Source: Phallusia mammillata
Taxonomy: Eukaryota; Chordata; Ascidiacea; Phlebobranchia; Ascidiidae
Length of the DNA stretch: 64,000 bases
NCBI GenBank assembly: GCA_003260075.1
Contig: QLIY01000489.1
Coordinates: 1 to 64,000, forward strand
Reading direction: 5' to 3'
Part shown: positions 1 through 12,500 of the stretch, piece after piece
How positions within the stretch are numbered: position 1 is the stretch's first letter
How the letters are laid out: every line of letters begins with the position of its first letter
Position numbers and translations under genes: made by a program
Notes under the pieces: generated by a model
Database searches by the model: none
The model's input: only the letters and a program-made list of their open reading frames with translations
Told to the model about the DNA's origin: nothing

Positions 1-1098
1 AAAGTGAATGCACAGATGGTTTGTGTATTAATGTATTTTACCCACATACTTCATTACAAAACAACTGGTTATGTTCACAATAAAACCTTATTTCTATGAC
101 TTTATATGGGGGGGGGGGAAGTGAATGCACAGATGGTTTGTGTATTAATGTATTTTACCCACAGACTTCATTACATAACAACTGGTTATGTTCACAATAA
201 AACCTTATTTCTATGACTTTATATATGAAGTAGAACAAAGCTGTACAAACTTGATTTGTATGAGTAGATGTGCTGCATGATAATACATTGTGAATGTAAC
301 AACCTCTGTTTAAACTCGTTATGTGTGGGGTTATGCTACAAGGAAGTTCCAATACATATTCTTAAAATTGTCAAATGATTTAGCTGCACCACATTAGCCT
401 TCTTTATCCATGTATTGCTGCCTGTGCTGGAATGTACACAGCTGTTACTATTCATCCATCTTTGTAGTCACTTTACAGTATTATACTTCATACAAAACAA
501 CAAAATGCTTAAATTTTAATATGTCAATCAAACGCAAACCCAGTATGTTTACAGGTTGACACTACAGTTAATTTAACTCCATTGTTATTGATGGACACAA
601 GCACCATTACGTACACATATAGGAGAGCTTAGTGCAGATAAGGGGACACAATGCACCACTACCATGAGAGCCATATTAAACAAACATGGGGAAATTAATG
701 TCAGAAGCTGTTTGAATGTAAATAAACACAACAGCCTGTTTTGAATGTAAATATTGCACAATATGTTTAATAACATGGAAAACACCCCTTCAAATCAAAA
801 ACTGTACATAAATGGGGCCCAAAATAAAAAGCAGATTAATTTAACTTTTGATCCTAAATGTGAAGACATATCCGAACTACACATATAAATGAAGGTGTTG
901 CACCAGAAGGAAGGACAACAAACATGTCTAAAATATACATATATTAAGACAAAAACATATGACAACAAAATATACCTACATCAGTATGTTGAAAGCAAGT
1001 GCAACCAATAAAACGGGGCTAGTAAACCTAACAATATGCACCAGACAGTATTTGGCTGGTAAAACATGATTTTGGGCTTGTATCTTTGTGCACAAGCA
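1..1098. other. GAK 3' flank, no coding exon
   Basis: AT-rich sequence downstream of the GAK stop codon. I see no splice-bordered coding segment in it. It probably holds the GAK 3' UTR and the start of the next intergenic stretch. Its only structure is the direct duplication with a G run at its left end, described separately. Confidence 0.5.
2..224 (+). repeat. Linker duplication: X (2-107), G11, X' (119-224)
   Basis: About 106 bp is repeated directly, with single-base differences such as CATACTT against CAGACTT. The copies are separated by a run of eleven G at 108-118. It lies in the GAK 3' flank. Confidence 0.95.
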
Positions 1099-3449
1099 TT
1101 AAAACAGGGCTTGCATGCCCTTTTCCTCAAAGTCAGCCCATGCGTCATTTAACTCCATGAAGATAAGCTTGGCATATTCTTCGTGTGGTTTACCCGTAGC
1201 CTTGTCGGGGGGGGGGTCCTTCAATCCAGTTCAAAATCTGAAGACAGTTGAGTTTCATTTCACAACATCACAGTCATTATTTTCCCCATTCATGTTCTCT
1301 TCCAATAAATACCTTAAGCTTTTCTGGATCAGGGGGGGGGGTGGGTGTATTACAAGGCAAGCTTTCCTGTACATCTTTTTCACCTAAACAGCACAAAGCA
1401 TTCATAAACATTCATGATAAATTTGCTCCGATAATTTGAATAGTATAATCAAAACTTACATCATTGGGTTGAACAAGCTGGTGCATTCCACAGGGTTTCC
1501 ATTTGGTTTCACCCTCCCACAGGGGGGGGGGGGCGGGTGTATTACAAGGCAAGCTTTCCTGTACATTTTTTTCACCTAAACAGCACAAAGCGTTCATAAA
1601 AATTCATAATAAATTCGCTTTGATAATTTGAATAGTATAATCAAAACTTACATCATTGGGTTGAACTAGCTGGTGCATTCCACAGGGTTTCCATTTGGTT
1701 TCACCCTCCCACAGGACTGTGTGTAAAGTTGATATCAAGGCTCTTATATTGCGCTCCTTGCCTTCAATCCAGTTCAAAATCTGAAGACAGTTAAGTTTCA
1801 TTTCACATCATCACAGTCATTATGTCCCCCATTCATGTTCTCTTCCAATAAATACCTTAAGCTTTTCTGGATCAATATTTTCTGACTGTGCTTCACGCTT
1901 CAGGTCCGCAAGTTTTCTTCTTGCTTCCTCCTTTTTCTTTGCAGTAAATCCACTTCCAGCCAGCAAGTCATCAAATGCATCCTCTTTAAACTGGGGCTTT
2001 ACATCTACATTAACATCCATGCAAACATTTAACAAAAAGTGCATTTTTTTTTAAAAAGCACACACTTACTTGCTTTCCAAGTTTGACTGGAAGAACCAAA
2101 GTTGGCCCCAAAATAGTTTGGTTGGGACCTTTGTGAAGAAACATTCGGCCCACCAGGTCCCGGCATGCTGCCACTTGGCTTTGGTTGGGGTGTGGCAAAG
2201 CCTCCGGCAGGGGGGGGGGGGTTGGGGTGTGGCAAACCCTCCGGCAGTTTTAGTACTGGGTTTCTGTGACCCAAAACTTCCAAGGTCTGCAAATGGGTCT
2301 GAGCTTTTTGCAGTGTCTTTACTGGTTTCTTGCGGTGTTGTTCTGCTAGCACCTGCCCAACCCTGCATCAGGTGAGGAGTGGCAGACCCACCTGCCGGAG
2401 CAAAAGGATCAAAGAGATCTTGTTTTGGTGGGACAGGGGCAGGTCTAGCAGGTTTTGGGGCAGCAGAAGGTGCATCATTGTTTCCGAATGGATCAAATCC
2501 ATCAAACTCACCCAACACATTTGTGGAAGCTTTTGGGGGGGGGGGGCAGGTCTAGCCGGTTTTGGGGCAGCAGAAGGTGCATCGTTGTTTCCGAATGGAT
2601 CAAATCCATCAAACTCACCCAGCACATTTGTGGAAGCTTTTGTGTTGGCTGAAGACGCTGGTGGAGGGGAAGAGAATGAAGAAAAAGGGTCAAATGTCTG
2701 TTTTTGTTGGGTCTTCAGAGCACTGCGTTGTGTTTCAGTGCTACCTAAACCTCCAAGTAGATCAGGTTCAGCAGTGTGGTTTGAAGTTGTGTTGGAAGTT
2801 TGTTGGTCAATGCCTGACAACAGGTCAAAATTGGTGGCTGTTGCAGGCTTGTGTATTTCAGTTGGAGCGGGTGGAGCACTTGAAGTTAAACCAAGAAGGT
2901 CTACATCACCTGGAACGGCTGAACCTGGAAGGTTGTCTTGAAAATTGGCCTCAAAGGTGGCATTTGGCACTGGAGGGATTGGGTCTAAAATACAACAGTT
3001 CTATTATGTGTACGTAGTACATTTTTCATCACAAACATGTTTTACCTGTGGATGGTGGATTTTGCGGAGTGCTGCCAGCTGGATTACTTGGTTCTTCCCA
3101 GTCAAGTGTTGAAAAGAAACCACCCTCAGGCTTGTTGGTTTCAGGAGCTGAAGCTGCACTTTTTGCCTCATGACTTGGCTTCTTGGATGGTTTAAAATCA
3201 CTGTCATATGAGATGGAAGACTGGATTTCATCCTCTTTGTGACCTTTGATTGTAAATGTTTTTGAGTGAACTGTTATTTGATAAGATTTAGGTAAACACT
3301 AGAAGGGTGGCTTAGCACATATTGACATTGCATATACACCATAACGGGGGGGGGGACATTTTGGGGTCTAGCGGGGTAAATACTGGGATTACCAAGTCAA
3401 ACAAAGTAGATGGCACATCTGCATAACCACATTTACCATCTCTGAAAGT

Positions 3450-3529
<80 letters not shown>

Positions 3530-6500
3530 TGTTTTTGAGTGAGCTGTTATTTGATAAGATTTAGGTAAACATTAAAGAGGACTAACAACTTACCAAATTT
3601 TTGTAAAACTTCTTGTTGCTCTTCTCTGTTACTGAACAACAATTTTGGAGTTAGGCCCTTTTTGGGAATCCCTGACCACAAGTCAGACTGTATGGACCTT
3701 CTACTATCACCATGTATTTCAACATGGATGGTAACTTTGAAACCCTCAGGATATTTTTCTTGAATGTCTCGAGCATCCAAATCATACCTAAAGAAACAAC
3801 AAAATAAATTTTGGAAAAAAGATAAAAAGGTTGGGTACAAGTAATGTGTGCTTACGTTTTAAACTGCACTTTTGTGGCATTTAACGGCACAAAGCCTGTG
3901 TTGAACTGGACTTGAAACATTCTGATTCCAGATTGTTTGCCTTGCAACTGAAGTTTTCCACCCAAGATTTGTCGGGCATGAAAAAGAGTTATGGTAACAT
4001 CAGACCCAGTCTCTCCACCAACTCTTGCACCAATATCAATGATTGCTTTTTCTTCTTCTGCACTAAACTCCCTAAAAACAAAAAATGATAAAATCAACAA
4101 GATGTTCTCATATTTTTCAAGCAGTGAAGTGACTGAATGTTTGTTTTCTTTGAGACAGTAACAACTATAATGCATTAATCACACTAAATGGGGGGGGGGA
4201 AAAACTAAATGTTTTCTTTGAGACAGTAACAACTATAATGCATTAATCACACTAAATTGTAATTAAACATGAAATAAAAATCAGATGCAAAAACTTTCAC
4301 AATCATATATCGACAGTGAGATGAAACCAGTTTGGTTTCAAAGCAGTTGGTTGGCCATTGTATATCCAGTTCCACTGTGGTTTAGGTCGAATTGTAGCAT
4401 TGTGTAGTGATGCACGTTTTTCAGCATACCCAAACAAACTGGAGTGCCATAGTCTGCCCATACCAGTCAGTGCAAACTTGAAAACTAGTTCAGGTAGCCT
4501 TGAAATTAAATAGCAATCAAGTACCTCATTGACTCAAAATCAGAGGAAGTTGAAACAACACGGGTTTCTCCAACATTCACTTCACAGAAGGGTTTGCACC
4601 CCGATCGTGCACGGTTGAACAAAGGGACAGGTGACATTTCCACTCGTTTGATGGTGACATGACAAGCATGGGGATATTCCACCTCTCCACTTAAAGGTTT
4701 TTCAGGCGAACCCATGTTGCAAATGTATTCGATGTATCTACAGTATCCAAGTATTTTCCTTACAATGTGTGACACTTTTAGTTTTAAATGTTTAATGTGC
4801 AGACTTTAGACCAGCATCATAATAGGTGAAAGGATAAAATTGGAACTTGACATGGAAACACAGGGGGGGGGGGCCATGTTGCAAATGTATTCGATGTATC
4901 TACAATATCCAAGTATTTTCCTTACAATGTGTGACACTTTTAGTTTTAAATCTTTAATGTGCAGACTTTAGACCAACATCATAATAGGTGAAAGGATAAA
5001 ATTGGAACTTGACATGGAAACACATCTAAAGAAAGTTTGTCTTTACCTTCTGTATGATGGCATTATTCCTGGTGGTCCCCTTTTAATGCTAAACATGAAC
5101 AACGCAGCTTCAGCTGTCGTGAAAAGGCCACACAAGACCAGGACAGCAGACACAACCACTGCTGACTGCGCTTTTCCATCCTTTAACAAGTTGTATGTTA
5201 GAAAATGCAAGTAGAAAACAAATACCATTTTTCAAAGAACTGTACTGCGTATGACTGACAATTTAAACCAGATAAAAATTTTGACAGGAACCTTCAACCT
5301 TGTGATTACAATTATTTTACTGTGATTATTGACCTTCATTAGTCAAATGCAACTTACAACACAGTGAACTACAGCAACATTGTTTGGATCCTTTCGTAAC
5401 CACTGGACAATATGTTTACATGCGGAAAACAACAGTTTCAGTGTTGGAGCATATTTTCCTGACCATCCAATGTTAACAACTCTGTGATGAAATCTAAAGA
5501 ATATAAATAAATAGAATCCTCAGTTGTTGACCAAGACAATACCTCTTAAGCTTGCATGGTTTTTAGCTGTGTCCTAAAGTTGGCAAAGTGCCAGAGCACT
5601 GCCGCTTTTATTAAAAATAGGTGATAAAATTGGCAAACATTTTTCACAACAGACACCCTATTTGGCTAGATACATACTTTGCAACATTATATTGTCTATT
5701 TGATAGATTGAAGACTGCATAATGGTCTTTGTGTCTTGCATCAAAATAGGAACAAACATCATCAATGTTGTTTTTGTATGCAGCTTCCATGCCATCCGCA
5801 GGAAAGGACATCACTAAAAAGTTTTATTGTAGTTAATCGTTTGCAAAGTTTTTTCCCTGCTTTTTTTCACAAAACCTACCAGCCAGTTTGGATGTGACAT
5901 AGGTGATGTCCAGGTCTGACTTTGTATAGTTAGCCACTGTATCCCTGATGTTGGTGAACAACTTTCCTGCTCCACCCTTCACCATACTGAACAAGCCACT
6001 TGAGTCTGCACTTGCGCCTGAAATTGTATACTAAGCATTACACTCCATAATCAATCTATATATTGATCATGCCTACATAGTCTAAAAACATTTCTCTAAT
6101 TACAGTTTTTAGAATGTAAATTTAGAATGTGCTGTAAATGATCAAGCGTATTTGCAGAAGATACAATTAGTTGAAAATACAAACAAGTGTTTAAATCAAT
6201 AACTTGGGGATTACTTTTATAGATATTATTAGTTCAAGTTACATTTTTAATGTTGTTTCTGCCTATTGCTTTCAATATTTGCATATTAAGTCTATGTTAT
6301 GAAATACTGTCAACAAATTGCTATACTCTTGGTAAGCACCATCATCATTGAAAGAATCTAATATACAATCCACATCATCAGAAATATCAAGAAACTCATC
6401 ATCTGACAGACATAGAGCTTCATCATCAGTTTGTATTCGGTTGTATTTGCACTGACCAAATGATCCCCAATTAGAAGATGGCTTCTTATTCAAACTGTTT

Positions 6501-9500
6501 AGTTTGTGTTTTAAATTCTGTTCCTCATTTAAATCACTGCAGTTTCCTATAGCATTATTGTTGTGTGATGGCGATTCTGGTTTGGCAAAGCCATTGCGGT
6601 TCTGTGTCTTCACTAACTGGCTTTGGTTGATAATAGCTTTGTTTATAAAGCTAGTGAACATTCTGTCTTCAGGTAAAGTAATTCTTCAACCTTGTCCCCA
6701 CACACCCACAGTAATCACATTTCCTACTTAGTTACACAAAACTGCCTACAAATTTTACTCAGAAAAAGTCCAGTACGCCTGCATAGAAAAACACTGATAA
6801 TTCAGAGCCAGTGTTGATTGACTATTCTTCTTTCCACGTGGAGAGCGGCGTCGCTGGTAAATAATGGATGAACCTTTACGCGTAAGTTCACTAAAAAGCA
6901 AGCCCTATGACCTGCTGTAAATCTGCAAATTTGGCGGTCAGTAAAACTGCGTGCTTGTGTTGCGTGTGTCCTGATTAACGCAGCGGCATGTCTATAACAA
7001 TAGATGAAACATAAAATCGATGATTCGTACCGAATCAGTGTGCTTCATTTCCTTCGTTGATCGATAGACACGCCAAGAGCAACTGTAAGTGGCAATAAGA
7101 GTCGGACGAGGGCACTTCGCAACGCAAATTTTTCTCAACTTTTTTTATCGTTCAGACTTTCCAAGTACGAACAGTAGCCTAAACAAACGTGGATATCGAA
7201 ACAACTTGAACTCGTTGCTACTGCGGTCTAAAAATACTAAGAAACTCTTCGCGTTACCCCTATAAGCATGGTTGCCATTGACTTGAAACCGGGGGGGGGG
7301 TCAAGTACGAACAGTAGCCTAAACAAACGTGGATATCGAAACAATTTGAACTCGTTGCTACTGCGGTCTAAAAATACTAAGTAACTCTTCGCGTTACCCC
7401 TATAAGCATGGTTGCCATTGACTTGAAACCAAAAATAAGGACAACCAAAAAATTAAACTTGCATACGAATTGAAACAAACGTTTTTGAACAAATCTTTGC
7501 ATTATTATGAGCCATGACATAACATATGCCATATTTTTGGCCAGAAACAATCTGTTTCAGCAACTCCTCGTTCGTGAACAATACTTCGTGCATCTCACAA
7601 CAGCTCAGGTCTTGGTTTACTTTTACTTGAAGCAGGCATTTGACTTGTAATTGTTGAAAATAAGACAAAAGAAGGACTCATTTCAAAAATAAGGACAATG
7701 AACTTTTCTAAGACATAGCCCTTCAAAATAAGGAGAAATCTTAGAAATAAGGACGGTATGGCAACCCTGCCTATAAGGCTAATGATACATAACGTCAATG
7801 CGATAAACTTAGCTGCTGTATTTAACGCAAGACAAAGACAATTCATCCAAGGACGAAACTGCTGACGCTGCTTTTTAACATCTTGCAAATTAGGCTCGCA
7901 CGGAAAATCTCTAAGTAATAAAACGGTGCTCTTTTGCAGCAAACCTTGCCTCATAGAGTTTTCTACACAAGCCGCAGTTCGATTGATTTCAATAACTGAA
8001 ACATCGATTTGCGTTTGGCCCACCAGGGCACTTTGCCTAATTGCAAAAGGGGACAATAAAGAGAGACCAGTGGGACGTTCTTAGCAATTACAGCTAGCTA
8101 AACAAAACTCGAGTGAAAAACGAACACATACCGTGACCGGGATGGCACGTTAACATTTATAAATTGTTCGCCCTATTGGATCAATAAAGAGATCCTACAC
8201 GAATAACAAAAGCTACACTATACAACTGATGGTGTTGCTTTCTTTAAACTAAAAACCGACTTCATGCATTGCTAAGGCCCTCTCTGGCTACTGACATATT
8301 CCAGTGTAGCGTGCGTCAAAATGTGGTTAACATCAAGAATCTACTCCCAATGGCAGCCCGTTACCGCTATAATGGCATGGTGGTAAGAACAAAGAATTAT
8401 ACTGTTGCCTGTTGTGCATTCTCAAACCTTGCTCTTTCGAAAAGTAAAACTCTTAAGCCTTGGCAATAACTATAACCACAGTTAATCCTTTCCCGAATCT
8501 TCCTAACCATATTACAAGCAAATCACCATCGCTACACGGGGTATCAATGTGCATATATTTCACGTCACTGGTAGGACGTTTAGATTAAACCGACAGCTAA
8601 GGATATCCTGGATACACAATCGCGTCAATTTCTTCTCTTCCTGAACTGATACCAAAAATAAACATGAAGAACACTCATATTCCATCACACACCGAACTCG
8701 GTAGATCTACGTCAAGTCAGTCTGACAGTAGTGAATTAGATATGTCTTGCTGTGTTGGATAATCCGACTGGCAATTGACGTCAGCCACTTGCAACTATCG
8801 AGATAACAACGTGACGACATTCGACAGGCATTTGGACGAACTTTAACCGTTGAATGCCACAGAACCAACAACAAACTAAAAACGTATTCAAAGAATCTAT
8901 ATTTTCGCCCGGATTAAATTAAGTATGCTACAAGACCAAATTAATTGTACTATACGTTGCACATTACATCAACGTAGTTGGATCGCTGGTTGACGCTTGA
9001 TGAATAGTGCGCCCAAATGGTTAAATTGAACTTCAAAATAAAAATCAAGTCCGTTCCACACAGGCTAGTCCCCTTTATTACTGCAGACAATGTCTGAAAA
9101 CACAGTTTGGCTCAACACTGCCACTAGTGACAAGAACTACTTGATTTCATCAGAATTAAGTGACTTAAATAGTTAAGAAGTATGACATCCTGAACAAGGT
9201 AATTAGAAAAAAAAANATCGATGATTCGTACCGAATCAGTGTGCTTCATTTCCTTCGTTGATCGATAGACACGCCAAGAGCAACTGTAAGTGGCAATAAG
9301 AGTCGGACGAGGGCACTTCGCAACGCAAATTTTTCTCAACTTTTTTTATCGTTCAGACTTTCCAAGTACGAACAGTAGCCTAAACAAACGTGGATATCGA
9401 AACAACTTGAACTCGTTGCTACTGCGGTCTAAAAATACTAAGAAACTCTTCGCGTTACCCCTATAAGCATGGTTGCCATTGACTTGAAACCAAAAATAAG

Positions 9501-12500
9501 GACAACCAAAAAATTAAACTTGCATACGAATTGAAACAAACGTTTTTGAACAAATCTTTGCATTATTATGAGCCATGACATAACATATGCCATATTTTTG
9601 GCCAGAAACAATCTGTTTCAGCAACTCCTCGTTCGTGAACAATACTTCGTGCATCTCACAACAGCTCAGGTCTTGGTTTACTTTTACTTGAAGCAGGCAT
9701 TTGACTTGTAATTGTTGAAAATAAGACAAAAGAAGGACTCATTTCAAAAATAAGGACAATGAACTTTTCTAAGACATAGCCCTTCAAAATAAGGAGAAAT
9801 CTTAGAAATAAGGACGGTATGGCAACCCTGCCTATAAGGCTAATGATACATAACGTCAATGCGATAAACTTAGCTGCTGTATTTAACGCAAGACAAAGAC
9901 AATTCATCCAAGGACGAAACTGCTGACGCTGCTTTTTAACATCTTGCAAATTAGGCTCGCACGGAAAATCTCTAAGTAATAAAACGGTGCTCTTTTGCAG
10001 CAAACCTTGCCTCATAGAGTTTTCTACACAAGCCGCAGTTCGATTGATTTCAATAACTGAAACATCGATTTGCGTTTGGCCCACCAGGGCACTTTGCCTA
10101 ATTGCAAAAGGGGACAATAAAGAGAGACCAGTGGGACGTTCTTAGCAATTACAGCTAGCTAAACAAAACTCGAGTGAAAAACGAACACATACCGTGACCG
10201 GGATGGCACGTTAACATTTATAAATTGTTCGCCCTATTGGATCAATAAAGAGATCCTACACGAATAACAAAAGCTACACTATACAACTGATGGTGTTGCT
10301 TTCTATAAACTAAAAACCGACTTCATGCATTGCTAAGGCCCTCTCTGGCTACTGACATATTCCAGTGTAGCGTGCGTCAAAATGTGGTTAACATCAAGAA
10401 TCTACTCCCAATGGCAGCCCGTTACCGCTATAATGGCATGGTGGTAAGAACAAAGAATTATACTGTGGCCTGTTGTGCATTCTCAAACCTTGCTCTTTCG
10501 AAAAGTACAACTCTTAAGCCTTGGCAATAACTATAACCACAGTTAATCCTTTCCCGAATCTTCCTAACCATATTACAAGCAAATCACCATCGCTACACGG
10601 GGTATCAATGTGCGTATATTTCACGTCACTGGTAGGACGTTTAGATTAAACCGACAGCTAAGGATATCCTGGATACACAATCGCGTCAATTTCTTCTCTT
10701 CCTGAACTGATACCAAAAATAAACATGAAGAACACTCATATTCCATCACACACCGAACTCGGTAGATCTACGTCAAGTCAGTCTGACAGTAGTGAATTAG
10801 ATATGTCTTGCTGTGTTGGATAATCCGACTGGCAATTGACGTCAGCCACTTGCAATTATCGAGATAACAACGTGACGACATTCGACAGGCATTTGGACGA
10901 ACTTTAACCGTTGAATGCCACAGAACCAACAACAAACTAAAAACGTATTCAAAGAATCTATATTTTCGCCCGGATTAAATTAAGTATGCTACAAGACCAA
11001 ATTAATTGTACTATACGTTGCACATTACATCAACGTAATTGGATCGACTGGTTTTTCAACACTGGTAGACGCTTGACGAATAGAGCGCCCGAATGGTTAA
11101 ATTGAACTTCAAAATAAAAATCAAGTCCGTTCCACACAGGCTAGTCCCCTTTATTACTGCAGGCAATGTCTGGTCTAATGAAACACAGATTCTTGGCTTA
11201 ACACTGCCACTAGTGACAAGAACTACTTGATTTCATCAGAATTAAGTGACTTGAATAGTTAAGAAGTATGACATCCTGAACAAGGTAATTAGAAAAAAAA
11301 ACATTCAAGTGAGTAGCTTATCATGTCACAAGTAGTGTATTTGTTGTGTGCTGGAATATTGAATTTGTAAAATGTATTGCCAAAAGCCCATTTCGATTCA
11401 ATGCTGATAACTAGCTAAATGTTTTCTTTCCAAGTAAACCCTGCCATAAGTTTAGAATGGATACCAATCTGCACAAACCAAGTTTAACATATCACAGTAA
11501 TAATAATAATAAAATAACTATAAATATCCATGTTTATCAATTTAAACACCAAGTTCATCCTTGTAATTTGGAGATAACTTACCATTCACAGCAGTTGATG
11601 GTTGTGTTGTAGAGTCATTCTGGGATTTTTGTGGTGCTGTACTTGACCAATTTGTTGATTTCTCACACTGTTTTAGATTTATGGACTTAATAACCTAATT
11701 TAAAATTTATGTGACATTTAACAAATTAATGACTTACCAGGTCAATAGGAGTTTTTGGGTTGATATTTCGAGATGCAGCAAACTCAACCATTTGCTCACA
11801 GATGACTGCAGCAGGCGGACGGTTGTCAGGATTTATTTGCAAAATTGCCTCTGTAAACAAGAATGTAATCACTAGACAAGTACATAACAACCTTCATGCA
11901 GTTTTCCCAAATACACAAGTTACAAACAAAACATTCAGAAAAGACAAACTAACATATTTGTACATTTATATATTTCAAAATATAATACTTGGTGTGGGGG
12001 TCAATTATTTAAAGAATAATAAAAATGTAGTACTGCCAGATCAGCAAGGCCCGAAATGGTCTCCTGAATTCTCTAAATTAAGCCTGTGATATATTTGGCA
12101 TAATGTATTTTTCTTTTTTAATGCTGGTACAGATATATTTCCTTGTTGGGAGCAGCAAAATTCTCTAGAGAGCTACAGGCTCTGAAGCCTTAGGGTGCCA
12201 ACCCCGTTTGTATTGTTTGAACAGATCTGGGGTGAAACACATAAACCAAACTTACTTATCAAGGAATGAAACATTGTGTACTGCTTGTCGCTTGAAGGAA
12301 TAGTGAAATTTCCATTTAGAATTGCTAGTCGTGCAGAATCATCAAATGGATGTTTTTTGAAACACAGAAGATACAGGATGCACCCTAATGCCTGCGCAAT
12401 ACAAAAGCATAGGTTGAAACTTTACTGTCAGATGCATTGTGAAAAGAACATTTCAGTATGTAAAGCAGTTAAAGTTTTTTATTCATTGTTACCCAAACAT

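Larger units (their letters stand above)
7016..11301 (+). repeat. 2.1 kb tandem duplication joined by a single N
   Basis: Copy 1 is 7016-9215, copy 2 is 9217-11301, and base 9216 is N. Both start ATCGATGATTCGTACCG and end in the same A-run. They differ by a few SNPs, by indels near 8985 and 9085, and by the 139-bp linker duplication present only in copy 1. The pattern fits two alleles of one locus placed end to end. A real tandem duplication is possible but less likely, given the N at the joint. Confidence 0.9.
6018..11582. other. Large GAK intron between kinase and PTEN-like halves
   Basis: This intron is far longer than the others in the gene, which are mostly 100-700 bp. About 2.1 kb of it is a tandem duplicate with an N at the joint. 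It also holds two copies of one MITE, an E-box-bearing CpG-rich patch near 6830-7180 and a possible small minus-strand ORF. Without the duplicate it would be about 3.3 kb. Confidence 0.7.

Noticed and set aside
6864-6888. ATG with six codons followed by a GTAAGT donor on the plus strand
   Set aside because: Looks like a tiny first exon, but I could find no phased plus-strand exon downstream.
7595-8056. 153-codon minus-strand frame, repeated identically at 9656-10117
   Set aside because: It overlaps the hAT MITE and its flank, shows no domain, and its identity in both copies only reflects the haplotype duplication.
8269-8469. 66-codon plus-strand frame, repeated at 10330-10530
   Set aside because: Short, no family resemblance, inside a GAK intron on the opposite strand; explained by the duplication.
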